A DNA stretch of 58,406 nt from UBA10133 sp964348455 (lineage in GTDB: Bacteria > Patescibacteriota > Microgenomatia > UBA1400 > MFAQ01), in the NCBI GenBank assembly GCA_964348455.1, contig CAYGCQ010000006.1:1-58406 (forward strand), read 5' to 3'. Positions 47,257 through 56,933 of the stretch are shown in pieces; the stretch's first letter is position 1, and each line of letters starts with the position of its first letter. The notes below the pieces were generated by a model. The model did no database searches and was not told where the DNA came from. It saw only the letters and a program-made list of their open reading frames with translations. A program made the translations under genes and the position numbers.

Positions 47257-49017
47257 ATGGATTATCAAGAGAAGGCTTTGCTGGATTTTTTACTCTCTTC
47301 CGGGAGGTTAGATACGGACAAGGCTGAGTCTCTAAGAGTCGAGGCTATTTCAGCAGGAAAGAGCTTAACTGAACTTCTTTTGGCAAAGCATATTGTAACT
47401 GAGAGGGACTTGGCCGAGTCCAGAGCTAGGGTGTTGAATATCCCCTATTTTTCAGAAAGTAAGGTTTCGGTTAGCCCAGAGCTTTTATCTCTGATTTCGG
47501 TGGATTTGGCTAAGAACTACCAGGTTATTCCTTTAGATTTAGATAAAGGTGCCGGGATTTTAAGTCTTGTCATGGTAAAACCCGAAGACTTGACTACAGT
47601 TGATTTTTTTCAAAAGAGAACAGGCTACAAAATTAAATCTTATTTAACTTCTAAGGAAAATTTTGATCTGTTAATCGGAAATGCCTACAGCCAAAGTTTG
47701 TCCGGTGAAATTTCAGGAGTTTTAAAACGAGGTAAGGAACAAGCTGAAGAGTCGGGAGTAAGGCTGGTAACCTCGGAAACAATATCTCAGATTATCAAAG
47801 AGCCGAAAATTGTTGAGATTGTCAGGAAGATTCTGGAGCACGCAATTCGGTTAAGAGCATCTGATATTCATATCGAGCCTCAAGAGAACATTACGCGTGT
47901 CAGATACCGCATTGATGGAATTTTGGAGGAAAAATTAACCTTGGATAAGGATTATCATGCTGCTCTAGTCTCACGTATAAAAATATTGAGTGGAATGAAA
48001 ATCGATGAAAGACGTATTCCGCAAGATGGTCGTTTTAACTTTAGTTCCGAATATGGTGAAGTCGATTTACGTATTTCTTCATTACCAACGGTGAACGGTG
48101 AGAAAATTGTTATGCGTTTGCTTAAGAAATCGGAAAGAGTTCCGACCTTGTCCGAATTAGGAATCCGAGCAAAAGCACTAGGAACCTTGGAAGAAGCTAT
48201 TCATATTCCCCATGGAATTATATTGGCGACCGGTCCTACAGGTTCAGGAAAAACCACGACTCTTTACTCTCTTTTAACCATGATAAACAGTCCAAAAGTA
48301 AACATCGTGACACTTGAGGATCCTGTAGAGTATCAGATGACTGGGGTGAACCAAGTTCAGATAAATACTCAAGCGGGACTGTCATTTGCTTCAGGCCTAA
48401 GATCTTTCCTCCGTCAAGATCCGAACATTATTATGGTCGGAGAAATTCGAGATGAAGAAACGGCTCAGTTGGCGATCCAAGCATCTTTGACAGGTCATTT
48501 AGTCTTTTCAACGGTACACACAAACTCGGCTGCAGGAGCGCTTCCCCGTCTCTTAGACATGGGGGCAGAGCCCTTTTTACTAGCATCATCGATGACAGCT
48601 GCCATTGGTCAGCGCGTTCTTAGAAAAGTTTGTGACAACTGTAAGCAGCCGTATGTTCCGGATCAGGCCGTGATTGATGATGTTAAAGAATCTTTGGGAA
48701 AACTACTTGATGGGTGGCTTAAGAGCAATGAAGATAAGTCCGTTTTAGCAAAGAAAAACAACACTCCCTTTATGTTGTACAAGGGGTCCGGGTGTGAGAA
48801 GTGTGGCGACTCCGGCTATTATGGCAGAGTTGGTATTTATGAAGTTTTGAGAGTTACCGAAAAAATTGCCAGATCGATCCTGGAAAGGGCAGATGCTACT
48901 ACAATTGAAAAGCAAGCTATGGATGATGGCATGATTATTATGAAACAAGATGGTTATTTAAAAGTTCTCGATGGAATTACTACGCTGGAAGAAGTTATTA
49001 GGGTTGCACAAGTTTAA
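47257..49017 (+). CDS. pilB: Type IV pilus assembly ATPase PilB
   Basis: 586 residues. N-terminal MshEN-type domain (LLDFLLSSGRLDTDKAESLR), then the GspE ATPase: Walker A ATGPTGSGKTTT, Asp box VTLEDPVEY, Walker B FLRQDPNIIMVGEIRDEET, His box THLVFSTVHTN-type (here TGHLVFSTVHTN). A tetracysteine zinc element is present: CDNCKQPY and CEKCGDSGYYG. Powers pilus extension. TATATT ends 6 nt before the ATG; heads pilB-pilT-pilC. Confidence 0.96.
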   Translation: MDYQEKALLDFLLSSGRLDTDKAESLRVEAISAGKSLTELLLAKHIVTERDLAESRARVLNIPYFSESKVSVSPELLSLISVDLAKNYQVIPLDLDKGAGILSLVMVKPEDLTTVDFFQKRTGYKIKSYLTSKENFDLLIGNAYSQSLSGEISGVLKRGKEQAEESGVRLVTSETISQIIKEPKIVEIVRKILEHAIRLRASDIHIEPQENITRVRYRIDGILEEKLTLDKDYHAALVSRIKILSGMKIDERRIPQDGRFNFSSEYGEVDLRISSLPTVNGEKIVMRLLKKSERVPTLSELGIRAKALGTLEEAIHIPHGIILATGPTGSGKTTTLYSLLTMINSPKVNIVTLEDPVEYQMTGVNQVQINTQAGLSFASGLRSFLRQDPNIIMVGEIRDEETAQLAIQASLTGHLVFSTVHTNSAAGALPRLLDMGAEPFLLASSMTAAIGQRVLRKVCDNCKQPYVPDQAVIDDVKESLGKLLDGWLKSNEDKSVLAKKNNTPFMLYKGSGCEKCGDSGYYGRVGIYEVLRVTEKIARSILERADATTIEKQAMDDGMIIMKQDGYLKVLDGITTLEEVIRVAQV

Positions 49018-49019
49018 AT

Positions 49020-50093
49020 ATGGATAAAGCCTCAATATTAATGCAGCAACTGCTATTAAAAGCATCGGAGATGGGATCCTCCGACATTCATCTGGTGGCG
49101 AATAGTGTTCCAATTTTCAGAACGATTGGTAAGTTGGAAAAATATCAACCTGGAGGAGTTATCGACCCAGAATTACTCATGGCGATGATCACCAGTGTGA
49201 TGAATCAGAATCAGAAAGAGATTTTTTTGAAAGAGTTTGAGCTTGATTTTTCTTTACACGTTCCCGGCAAGGCGAGGTTTCGAGCAAATGCTTATTTCCA
49301 GAAAGGTACACCTGCAATTTCCTTGCGTTATATTCCGGATAAAATTCCGGTAATTAGTGAGCTTGGACTTCCTGACATTTGTCATTCTTTCACCAAGCTT
49401 AAACAGGGTTTTATTTTGGTTACGGGTCCTACCGGTTCCGGTAAGTCAACTACTCTGGCGGCAATCATCGATGAAATAAACTCAACTAGAAATGATCACA
49501 TTGTAACGATTGAAGACCCCATTGAATTTGTTCATGAAAATAAAAAATCTATTTTGAGTCAGCGCGAGTTGGGTGGTGATACAAAAAGTTGGGGTAATGC
49601 TCTGAAATCGGTTTTGCGTGAGGATCCGAACGTGGTTTATATCGGAGAAATGCGAGATCCAGATACAATGCAAGCCGCGATGACGGTTGCGGAGACCGGA
49701 CATTTGGTATTTGCAACACTTCATACTAATTCTGCGGCACAGTCCATCGAGAGAATCGTTGATAGTTTTCCAGATGAACAACAATCCCAAGTTGTTCTTC
49801 AGCTTTCTATGGTTCTGGAGGCGGTAATGTCTCAAAAACTATTACCTAATTTGTCAGGCAAAAGATCGGTTGCAACAGAAATTATGGTGGTTACTCCAGC
49901 GATTAGGAATAATATTCGTGAAGGAAAAACATTCCAAATAGATAATGTAATCCAAACCAGTGGAAATTTGGGAATGAGGCTTATGGAAAATAGTTTGGCT
50001 GAATTAGTAAACAAGAGCATCATAGACAGAAATACCGCCCTGGAATATGCCATTAGACCTTCTCTGTTAGATAAGTTGCTTGGTGGAAGATAA
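49020..50093 (+). CDS. pilT: Pilus retraction ATPase PilT
   Basis: 357 residues. Walker A VTGPTGSGKSTTLA, VTIEDPIEFVHENKKS (the PilT-type Asp box), LREDPNVVYIGEMRDPDT and ETGHLVFATLHTNSAAQS. It drives pilus disassembly, so the pilus is probably retractile (twitching or DNA uptake). It starts 2 nt after pilB. No SD. Confidence 0.95.
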   Translation: MDKASILMQQLLLKASEMGSSDIHLVANSVPIFRTIGKLEKYQPGGVIDPELLMAMITSVMNQNQKEIFLKEFELDFSLHVPGKARFRANAYFQKGTPAISLRYIPDKIPVISELGLPDICHSFTKLKQGFILVTGPTGSGKSTTLAAIIDEINSTRNDHIVTIEDPIEFVHENKKSILSQRELGGDTKSWGNALKSVLREDPNVVYIGEMRDPDTMQAAMTVAETGHLVFATLHTNSAAQSIERIVDSFPDEQQSQVVLQLSMVLEAVMSQKLLPNLSGKRSVATEIMVVTPAIRNNIREGKTFQIDNVIQTSGNLGMRLMENSLAELVNKSIIDRNTALEYAIRPSLLDKLLGGR

Positions 50094-50095
50094 AC

Positions 50096-51298
50096 ATGAA
50101 GACATTTGATTATAAAGTGATGGATAGGGATGGAAATGATTCCCGTGGAGTGGTAGATGCTGTCGATGAAAAGCAGGCAGCGAATATTCTTCGAAGTAAG
50201 GGACTACTGATTACTGGCTTATATGAATCTGATCAACTAAACTTAGATGCTTTGATGGGTCGCTTCTCTAAACCAAAACCTGACGAAATAACAAATTTTA
50301 CACGTCAGATGGCCACTATGATTGGTGCAGGGCTACCCTTGGTTGAAGCTCTTAAAATACTGAAAACTCAATCTGGAACAGGCCTAAAACCGGTTATTGA
50401 GAATATATTAACGGAGGTGGAAGCCGGGACTACCCTGGCTGATGCAGTCGAAGGGTCTGGGGGTGGTTTCTCATCGGTATATATTGCCATGGTCCGAGCC
50501 GGCGAGTCTGCGGGAGTGTTGGATCAAGTAATGGGTAAGCTGGCTGATTCTTTAGATAAGCAGCGTGAATTTAGGAGTAAAACTAAAGGTGCGATGGTTT
50601 ATCCGGTGATTATTTTTATCGCTATGATCGTGATTGCAGGAATCATGATGGTCTTTGTGGTACCGAAACTTACTGCAATGTATAAGGATTTCGGAGCTGA
50701 GCTTCCGGGACCAACCAAAGTTCTGATGACTGTTAGTGATTTTACAGTGAACTATTGGTATTTATTGATAATTGTTATTGGAGTTGCTGTGGGTTTTTTT
50801 TCAAGCTGGTCAAAGACGGAAGTCGGTGGACTAATTGTGGAGCAGATTACTTTTAAGATTCCTATTTGGGGGAAGTTGAGGAAAGATGTTATTTTGACGG
50901 AATTTGCAAGAACCATTAGTGTGTTATTGGGAGCTGGTATTCCAATCCTGGACTCTTTGCATATTGTCGCCGAAACTCTCGGAAGTAGGATTTATGCTGC
51001 AGGTATTAAACAAGCTTCTGTTTATGTCGAAAAGGGAGTCAGTTTGGCAGAAGCAGTAACCAGGATAGATATGTTTCCACCTATTCTGTCTCAGATGATT
51101 TCAGTAGGTGAAGAAACTGGAAAATTAGATACAGTACTAACAAAACTTGCGGCATACTATGAGTCTGAAAGTGAAATAAAGGTAAAAGCTTTGACTACTG
51201 CGATTGAGCCATTAATCATGGTTATCATGGGTATAGGAGTAGGTTTTTTGGTTATCGCGGTTATCATGCCTATTTACAACTTGACAAGTCAATTTTAA
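50096..51298 (+). CDS. pilC: Pilus inner-membrane platform protein PilC
   Basis: 400 residues, two GspF/T2SSF domains: FTRQMATMIGAGLPLVEALK (residues ~64-83) and EFARTISVLLGAGIPILDSL (~265-284), each followed by helices; three membrane segments in total. It carries the pilus assembly machinery and contacts PilB and PilT. Starts 2 nt after pilT. Confidence 0.95.
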   Translation: MKTFDYKVMDRDGNDSRGVVDAVDEKQAANILRSKGLLITGLYESDQLNLDALMGRFSKPKPDEITNFTRQMATMIGAGLPLVEALKILKTQSGTGLKPVIENILTEVEAGTTLADAVEGSGGGFSSVYIAMVRAGESAGVLDQVMGKLADSLDKQREFRSKTKGAMVYPVIIFIAMIVIAGIMMVFVVPKLTAMYKDFGAELPGPTKVLMTVSDFTVNYWYLLIIVIGVAVGFFSSWSKTEVGGLIVEQITFKIPIWGKLRKDVILTEFARTISVLLGAGIPILDSLHIVAETLGSRIYAAGIKQASVYVEKGVSLAEAVTRIDMFPPILSQMISVGEETGKLDTVLTKLAAYYESESEIKVKALTTAIEPLIMVIMGIGVGFLVIAVIMPIYNLTSQF

Positions 51299-51339
51299 TA
51301 ATTCATAGTTAATAAGTAGTGTATAACAATACAAGCAAT

Positions 51340-51945
51340 ATGAAAAACAAAGGTTTTACCCTGATGGAGTTATTAATCGTTATTGGTGTTTTGGGTATCT
51401 TGGCTGCTGGTCTTTTGGCGGCAATTGATCCTTTTGAACAACTAAAGAAAGCTCGTGATACGAACAACAGAAGTGCTGCTATCGAGTTCCTTGGGGCTTC
51501 CCAGAGGTACTACACGACTCATGGTTATCTTCCTTGGTTTAAGCCGGCAGGTGTTGGGGCTTACGATGCTAACTGCGTAGACACTGCTGATACTTGGGGG
51601 CCAATCAGAACAGACGCTTCTACTACCATCTATCCGCGTAAAGCTCTTAAAGTTGACCTGGACTTGGCAGCAGGCAATGTGGTTTACGACTGTATCCAGA
51701 ATACCTTGGGTACAGATGGCGAAATTAAATCTACTTTCTTTGCAGGACTTAAAACACCGATTTATATCATGAGTGGTAGTACTACAAATGTAGGTGTCTG
51801 TTTTGCCCCAGAAGGAAAATCAAATTTGTCAGATGCTCAAACCAAGTATTTATATGACGAGACAGGTAAGACAATTGATTTACCTGCTGTTGGATGTACG
51901 TCTGATGATAAGGCAGCTGGAAACTGTCTTCAGTGTTTTGAGTAA
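51340..51945 (+). CDS. Major-type IV pilin
   Basis: 201 residues. Class III signal MKNKG^FTLMELLIVIGVLG with Glu5 of the mature protein. The globular part has four to five cysteines (DANCVDTAD, VYDCIQN, VGVCFAPE, VGCTSDDKAAGNCLQC). ATG 51340 gives a five-residue leader; the in-frame GTG at 51319 is less likely. It has its own terminator, so it can be expressed apart from the minor pilins. Probably the major subunit (inference). Confidence 0.88.
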   Translation: MKNKGFTLMELLIVIGVLGILAAGLLAAIDPFEQLKKARDTNNRSAAIEFLGASQRYYTTHGYLPWFKPAGVGAYDANCVDTADTWGPIRTDASTTIYPRKALKVDLDLAAGNVVYDCIQNTLGTDGEIKSTFFAGLKTPIYIMSGSTTNVGVCFAPEGKSNLSDAQTKYLYDETGKTIDLPAVGCTSDDKAAGNCLQCFE

Positions 51946-51964
51946 AAATATCAATAAAGTAAAG

Positions 51965-51992
51965 AAACCCCGCTTTTTTGAGCGGGGTTTTT
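51965..51992 (+). terminator. Terminator after the first pilin gene
   Basis: AAACCCCGCT/AGCGGGGTTT stem with a T-rich loop, then TTTT. Confidence 0.88.
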
Positions 51993-52017
51993 GGTTCTAG
52001 AATGATAAAATGTTCAT

Positions 52018-52833
52018 ATGACTTTGGTTGTTTTATTTTTGTTTATGATGGGATTGATTTGGGGTAGTTTTTTGAATGTCGTGATTTGGCGTGTTCCTCA
52101 TGGTAAGTCTCCCCTATTCGGAAGATCGGTGTGTGAGAGATGTAAACACATGATTTATTGGTATATGAATATTCCCTTGTTTTCATATCTATTTTTAGGT
52201 GGACGTTGTGCCTTTTGTCACAAAAAGATTTCCATCAGGCATCCAATTATTGAGTTCTTGACGGGGATATTTTTTGTTTGGTGGTTTGTGGTGGGATTCA
52301 ATTTTTTCAAATTAGTAGGTAGTCCATGGAGCTTTATTCAGCCCGCTTTTTGGCTCATTACAGGTCTAGTTTTATTTGCAATTTTTGTTATTGATCTTTT
52401 GTATATGGTTATTCCTTTTGGATTAAATTTATTTTTGTTTACTCTAGCACTTTCTTATAGAATTGGCCTGTCGGGATTTGGAATCATGAGTAGTAGTGAC
52501 TTGTATAAGGCTGTTCTCTCAGGAGTTGGGTTGTGCTTGCTCTTTTTGCTTTTACAAGGAATTACTAAAATGATTAAGCATGTTGATGGATTTGGTTTGG
52601 GAGATATATACCTAGCACCCTCTCTTGGGCTGTTGCTGGGTTGGCCAAAAATAGTCCCAGGCATATTTGTAGCTTTTATTTTAGGCTCTGTGGTGGGATT
52701 GATACTTATTGCAATGAAGAAAAAAAGTATGAGTCAGTACCTGCCATTTGGACCATTTTTGATAGCGGGTACTGTTTTTTCCTTGCTTTGGGGAAACGCT
52801 GTTTGGTTCTGGTACATGTCTTTTCTTGTTTGA
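52018..52833 (+). CDS. pilD: Prepilin peptidase PilD
   Basis: 271 residues, seven to eight helices. The N-terminal methyltransferase-like part has GSFLNVVIWRVPHG and two CxxC pairs (CERC, CAFC). The catalytic aspartates fit VIDLLYMVIP and the GLGDIYLAPSLGLLLGW (GxGD) block. It cleaves the class III signals of the pilins here. TAAAAT (52006-52011) ends 6 nt before the ATG, so it has its own start of transcription. Confidence 0.95.
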   Translation: MTLVVLFLFMMGLIWGSFLNVVIWRVPHGKSPLFGRSVCERCKHMIYWYMNIPLFSYLFLGGRCAFCHKKISIRHPIIEFLTGIFFVWWFVVGFNFFKLVGSPWSFIQPAFWLITGLVLFAIFVIDLLYMVIPFGLNLFLFTLALSYRIGLSGFGIMSSSDLYKAVLSGVGLCLLFLLLQGITKMIKHVDGFGLGDIYLAPSLGLLLGWPKIVPGIFVAFILGSVVGLILIAMKKKSMSQYLPFGPFLIAGTVFSLLWGNAVWFWYMSFLV

Positions 52834-52864
52834 CAATTGATACTGCATCCAGCACAATGAAACT

Positions 52865-53401
52865 GTGAAGATAAAGCACGGTTTTACTCTGATTGAGTTG
52901 ATGTTAGTAATTGGGTTGATTATGATATTGTCTGTGATTGGAATAGGTACTTATATGCAAGCGACAGTTAAGTCTAGGGATACACAAAGAAAAAGCAATT
53001 TAGATCAGATGGCTAAGGCTATTGAGGCTTTCTATAGCGATGTTGGTCGATATCCTCACTCGGATTCGCAGAATAATATGTACTGCGCTGTAAGATCTGG
53101 CAATTCACTTACAGATGTTGTCTGTGGGGACAAGCTGTATTTACTTTCTGATGGCTTGGCTAGTGAATATATTAATACACCTTCTGATCCTACCACTGGT
53201 CGAACTTATGTTTATCTTTCTTCCGACGGTCAAAGCTATTCTTTCTATGCTGCGTTAGAAAATTCCAATGACCGAGATTTGATTAAAGATGGTTCTGGGA
53301 ATGTTGTAGTAGATCCTTGGGGTGTCAACTGTGGAGCTGTTGGAGCAACTGTCCCTTGCAATTATAAAGTGAATGAAACGGGATTAGTAAAGAGTATATG
53401 A
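52865..53401 (+). CDS. Type IV pilin-like protein, 178 residues
   Basis: GTG start; signal MKIKHG^FTLIELMLVIG with Glu5. Globular part with a Gly-Arg-Tyr-Pro turn (SDVGRYPHS) and four cysteines. It heads a chain of minor pilins joined by ATGA-type overlaps: its stop overlaps the next start by 4 nt. GspG/PilE-like by general form. Confidence 0.88.
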   Translation: MKIKHGFTLIELMLVIGLIMILSVIGIGTYMQATVKSRDTQRKSNLDQMAKAIEAFYSDVGRYPHSDSQNNMYCAVRSGNSLTDVVCGDKLYLLSDGLASEYINTPSDPTTGRTYVYLSSDGQSYSFYAALENSNDRDLIKDGSGNVVVDPWGVNCGAVGATVPCNYKVNETGLVKSI

Positions 53402-53856
53402 TAAAAAAAAATAAAGGGTTTACGTTGATTGAGCTGCTTGTAGCGATTGGTATCATGGCTGTGCTCACAGCCCTAGCTGCATTTAACTTCAATCAAGCTA
53501 GGGTAAGGTCCCGAGATGTGCAACGCAAAAGTGATCTAAGTCAGCTTCAGAAAGCACTTGAAGTTTACAAGAATGATACGAACGCTTATCCTGCTGCGAA
53601 TTTCCAGAGCACTCTAATGTCTCCAGTAGCTTATATCAAAGACACTTTTCAGGATCCTAGAGCCTCAGAATGGATAGACTATCAGTACACTCCTCTTCTA
53701 AGCAACACTGCTTATTCTATTATGTCCTGTCTTGAGAACGCTGCTGATCCAACTAAAACAAGTATCAGCTCTGGACTTTGCAATGCCTTTGGTTCAGCAG
53801 ATTGCACTTGTGGGCCCACGAATACAGGAGTTATGTACATTATTACTAATCCATAA
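53398..53856 (+). CDS. Type IV pilin-like protein, 152 residues
   Basis: Signal MIKKNKG^FTLIELLVAIG, Glu5 present. GspG-like: QARVRSRDVQRKSDLSQLQK and NDTNAYPAA. The C-terminal part carries cysteines in SCLENAAD, GLCNAF and DCTCGP. ATGA overlap with the gene before. Confidence 0.88.
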   Translation: MIKKNKGFTLIELLVAIGIMAVLTALAAFNFNQARVRSRDVQRKSDLSQLQKALEVYKNDTNAYPAANFQSTLMSPVAYIKDTFQDPRASEWIDYQYTPLLSNTAYSIMSCLENAADPTKTSISSGLCNAFGSADCTCGPTNTGVMYIITNP

Positions 53857-53861
53857 GGAAA

Positions 53862-54323
53862 ATGAAAAATTATTTAAAATCTAGATTTTATAGTTCGAGC
53901 TCATTTTACAAAAATGGATTTACACTGCTGGAACTACTTGTTGTTATAGGTATTATTGGGGTAATGATGGCTCTAGCAACTGTGGCTTACTCCCAAACTC
54001 AACTAAGCGGTCGAAACACAAGAAGGAAGCAAGATTTGGTTGCAATTCAAAATGCACTTGAACAGTACTATTCTGCTTCTTCATTTGCTTATCCGATAGG
54101 TACCTGTACTGTTGCAAGTGCTTACCTTAAGAGTGCTTGGCCAGTTGATCCTACAAGCACTACAACAACTACTGTAAATTACGCTGGTGACAATGCTTGT
54201 ACTGCTAGTTCTTATTGTATTTGTGCAACTTTGGAGGGAACTTCCGGGTCAGGTAACTCCAGTACGACAAGTTGCACCTTTTCTGCCGGAGGTGATTACT
54301 ATTGTGTAGGTAATTTGCAATGA
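53862..54323 (+). CDS. Type IV pilin-like protein with long leader, 153 residues
   Basis: The leader before the cleavage site is 19 residues (MKNYLKSRFYSSSSFYKNG^FTLLELLVV), longer than the five to seven of its neighbours. Glu5 present. Ser/Thr-rich end with cysteines (CICATLEG, GDYYCVGN). 5 nt after the gene before; overlaps the next by 4 nt. Confidence 0.85.
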   Translation: MKNYLKSRFYSSSSFYKNGFTLLELLVVIGIIGVMMALATVAYSQTQLSGRNTRRKQDLVAIQNALEQYYSASSFAYPIGTCTVASAYLKSAWPVDPTSTTTTTVNYAGDNACTASSYCICATLEGTSGSGNSSTTSCTFSAGGDYYCVGNLQ

Positions 54324-54727
54324 TAAAAAATAAATCAGGTTTCACCTTTATAGAACTACTTGTGGTGATAACTATAATCGGTATTATCTTTTCATCCGGA
54401 GTGGTGGCTTATTCGGCTATTACAGTTCGGTCAAGAAATACTAGAAGAATATCGGATGTTGAATCAATTAGACAGTCTCTGGAGATGTGTCGGTCCCTTA
54501 CAGGTAAATACCCTGACTCAAGCAGTGTGTATCAGTCAGATGTTTCAAATTCAGTGCTTACCTGTACTGTTGGCGGTGTCCCCGGAGCTCAGTTGATGTC
54601 AAAAACCCCGGTCGACCCGAAACCTTGCGGGACAACGGCATATACATATACGAGAGTTGACGACACTACGTATACTCTATCTGCTCCGTGTATGGAGGGT
54701 GAAACTTATCAAGTGACAAATCCGTGA
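54320..54727 (+). CDS. Type IV pilin-like protein, 135 residues
   Basis: Signal MIKNKSG^FTFIELLVVIT with Glu5. Short globular part with SLTGKYPDSSSVY and three to four cysteines. ATGA overlap upstream and GTGA overlap downstream, so it is strictly coupled to the tip-pilin genes that follow. Confidence 0.85.
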   Translation: MIKNKSGFTFIELLVVITIIGIIFSSGVVAYSAITVRSRNTRRISDVESIRQSLEMCRSLTGKYPDSSSVYQSDVSNSVLTCTVGGVPGAQLMSKTPVDPKPCGTTAYTYTRVDDTTYTLSAPCMEGETYQVTNP

Positions 54728-55200
54728 TTAAAAATTCCATAAATTCTGGTTTTACTTTGATAGAGTTGATGGTGGTAACACTCGTAATCGTGATGTTGAC
54801 AGGAGGAGCATTGACAGCATATCTTAGGTTTAATGAAAAACAGGTTATTTTAAACGATGTCCGGCAACTAGTGGGTGAGCTGAATAGATCGCGTTCACTT
54901 GCCGCTAGTTTGCAGTACCCTGCCGGATGTACCGGTTTTCAAGGTGTAAATGTTAAAAATGATTTGGCTAACACCGGCTTGACCGTTACGACACAGTGTA
55001 CTTCAGGTAATTTTCCGGAAACTCGTAGTTCTGTTTTAACCTCCACTACATTTACAGCAAGTTTTGATTTTACCTTCTTGCCTGGTTCGGGTTATATTTC
55101 GACTGGATCAAATCAAACTATTGTGATTTCTGATAACAAAAATATTCCAAACACTATGACGGTTGAGATTGGGAACTATGGAAAGATAAACACTTTATGA
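54724..55200 (+). CDS. Minor pilin, GspH/FimU-like
   Basis: 158 residues, GTG start. Signal MIKNSINSG^FTLIELMVVT; after the helix LVGELNRSRSLAASLQY and a beta-rich domain fit the GspH type. First of four genes in the order H-I-J-K of tip (initiation) pilins. Assignment rests on order and general form. Confidence 0.72.
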   Translation: MIKNSINSGFTLIELMVVTLVIVMLTGGALTAYLRFNEKQVILNDVRQLVGELNRSRSLAASLQYPAGCTGFQGVNVKNDLANTGLTVTTQCTSGNFPETRSSVLTSTTFTASFDFTFLPGSGYISTGSNQTIVISDNKNIPNTMTVEIGNYGKINTL

Positions 55201-55592
55201 GAATTGTTAAAAATAAATTTAAGGGTCAGATGCTAATAGAAATAGTTGTGGCTATTGGAATTATTGGGTTGGTCTTGGTGGGGGTGTCGGACCTTATGAC
55301 AAGATCATCTAGGGTTGTAACCTTTCAAAAACAAAAAGATGAAGCACTTTATATTTCTCAGGCGATTTTAAATCAATACAGAATTCAAAGGGATACGGAC
55401 CCACAGCTATTTTATGACAGTGTTGCCTCTGCCATTAATGACCCATGTGTTACAGGAAAGCCCTATGTCTGCAATATTACTGTCGTAAAGTCAGCAACTT
55501 CGGTTCAAATAAATGTTAAGGTGGATTGGAGTGATGGTGGTCAAACTTTTAATGTAAGCTTAAATCAACTATTATCAAGAGACCTGAAATGA
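55197..55592 (+). CDS. Minor pilin, GspI/PilV-like
   Basis: 131 residues. Signal MRIVKNKFKG^QMLIEIVVAI with Glu5; ALYISQAILNQYRIQRD and a short beta domain (SVQINVKVDWSDGG) fit GspI/PilV. ATGA overlaps on both sides. Confidence 0.75.
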   Translation: MRIVKNKFKGQMLIEIVVAIGIIGLVLVGVSDLMTRSSRVVTFQKQKDEALYISQAILNQYRIQRDTDPQLFYDSVASAINDPCVTGKPYVCNITVVKSATSVQINVKVDWSDGGQTFNVSLNQLLSRDLK

Positions 55593-56119
55593 AAGCCTAT
55601 ACATTAATTGAGGTAATGATTGCTGCAGTCCTTTTGGCTATTATTCTATTTGGTGGTACGACACTTTTTTATCAAAATCTTAAATCTTCCGGACTGAGCG
55701 ATGTTGATATTAATTTAAATTCTTCCTTGAGAGATGTTTTGACAAGTATGGAGAAAAGCCTTCGATATGGCCAAGTATCCACTGTCGGTCTGGGTTCCAG
55801 GCAAGATTGTTTATCTGCAGGTACTTCCGGTTACTCCGGTGATACTTTGGAGGTTTTTGATCAGGATGGGTTGGGAATAACATACTCCATGCTTACAGAT
55901 AAAGTTGCTTCTACCGCCGCCTTGACATCACAAGTATCATACTTAAGCCCCGACAATATTAAAATTGATAGATTAAATTTTACCTGGTATTGCCAAGGTA
56001 ATGCGAGTGATAAGATTAGTATTGAAATTGATGCTTCAAGCACTGTTCTTGGATCAGGCTTGAACGTGACTCGAAGTGTTTCATCAGAAATAAATTTATT
56101 AAATAGCGGACTAAATTGA
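55589..56119 (+). CDS. Minor pilin, GspJ/PilW-like
   Basis: 176 residues. The start MKAYTLIEVMIAAVLLAI has Ala where the other pilins have Gly before the cleavage site; Glu5 is kept. SSLRDVLTSMEKSLRYG and the beta-rich rest fit GspJ/PilW. Overlaps both neighbours by 4 nt. Confidence 0.75.
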   Translation: MKAYTLIEVMIAAVLLAIILFGGTTLFYQNLKSSGLSDVDINLNSSLRDVLTSMEKSLRYGQVSTVGLGSRQDCLSAGTSGYSGDTLEVFDQDGLGITYSMLTDKVASTAALTSQVSYLSPDNIKIDRLNFTWYCQGNASDKISIEIDASSTVLGSGLNVTRSVSSEINLLNSGLN

Positions 56120-56877
56120 ATAAAAAACTCACAGTTAATCACTCTGGCCAGGTTGCATTGGTGATGGTGTTGATTATGACAGTGATTAGTGCTGTAGCAG
56201 TCTCGGTTGCTGGGAGATCTACTGTGGAGACGAGAGTCCAACAATTAAACATTGACAACACTCAGGCCATATTAACTGCCCAGGCAGGTTTAGAAGAAGC
56301 TATTTCTCAGGATTCTGAAGTATCTGGTTACCTTGGTGAAAATCAGTACACAGTAACAAAAGGAGATGTTGGTGCTGATAGTATTACAACGGATAAAATT
56401 GATACCGGTGAGTCAATTGAAGTAAATTTGGAAGGTGCAATAGGAATAACCGGGGTGAAGGTGTATTGGAAATCTGCCGCCCCAGGTGGTAATCCGGCAG
56501 TGTTTGTGACAGAAATCAGAGCCGATAAAGGCATTGATTACGCATATGACACTGATGGAACAGGCGGTTTTACAAAGATCGTGGCTGGGGGCTCACTGTC
56601 GGGGGTGAGTTATGACTATGTGACTCCTGTTATTCCTGTTACTGTCGGAACCTCGATTAAGCTTCGAGTAACCGCCTTAGTGGACGCGGCTATAATCGGA
56701 GTCGAGCCTGTTGGTGGTACTCTTCCCGCACAAAGTACTGATTATAAATCAGTGGCTAACTTGATTACTGGAGAAACTACTTTGAAATATGGAGTTGAGT
56801 ATATTGAATCTAAATCTGATCTTTTACCTACTGTTTTCGACTATGCTTTGTTTTCCAATGGTTCGATAGTCCAGTGA
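56116..56877 (+). CDS. Minor pilin, GspK/PilX-like tip protein
   Basis: 253 residues, TTG start inside an overlap of 4 nt. Signal ...NHSG^QVALVMVLIMTVISA without Glu5, as in GspK/PilX tip subunits that carry a non-acidic residue there. TAQAGLEEAISQ (the AxxGLExA-type turn) follows the helix. The large domain is beta-rich. It ends the minor-pilin chain. Confidence 0.78.
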   Translation: MNKKLTVNHSGQVALVMVLIMTVISAVAVSVAGRSTVETRVQQLNIDNTQAILTAQAGLEEAISQDSEVSGYLGENQYTVTKGDVGADSITTDKIDTGESIEVNLEGAIGITGVKVYWKSAAPGGNPAVFVTEIRADKGIDYAYDTDGTGGFTKIVAGGSLSGVSYDYVTPVIPVTVGTSIKLRVTALVDAAIIGVEPVGGTLPAQSTDYKSVANLITGETTLKYGVEYIESKSDLLPTVFDYALFSNGSIVQ

Positions 56878-56933
56878 TTAGGATGCGGTGAATCCACTGT
56901 AATCTACGATTACGGTAATGGTATTATTAATAT
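56878..56933 (+). promoter_or_regulatory. Hairpin and promoter before pilM
   Basis: GTAATC/GATTAC hairpin, then TATTAT (56922-56927), which ends 6 nt before the pilM ATG. The hairpin has no T-tract. Confidence 0.5.
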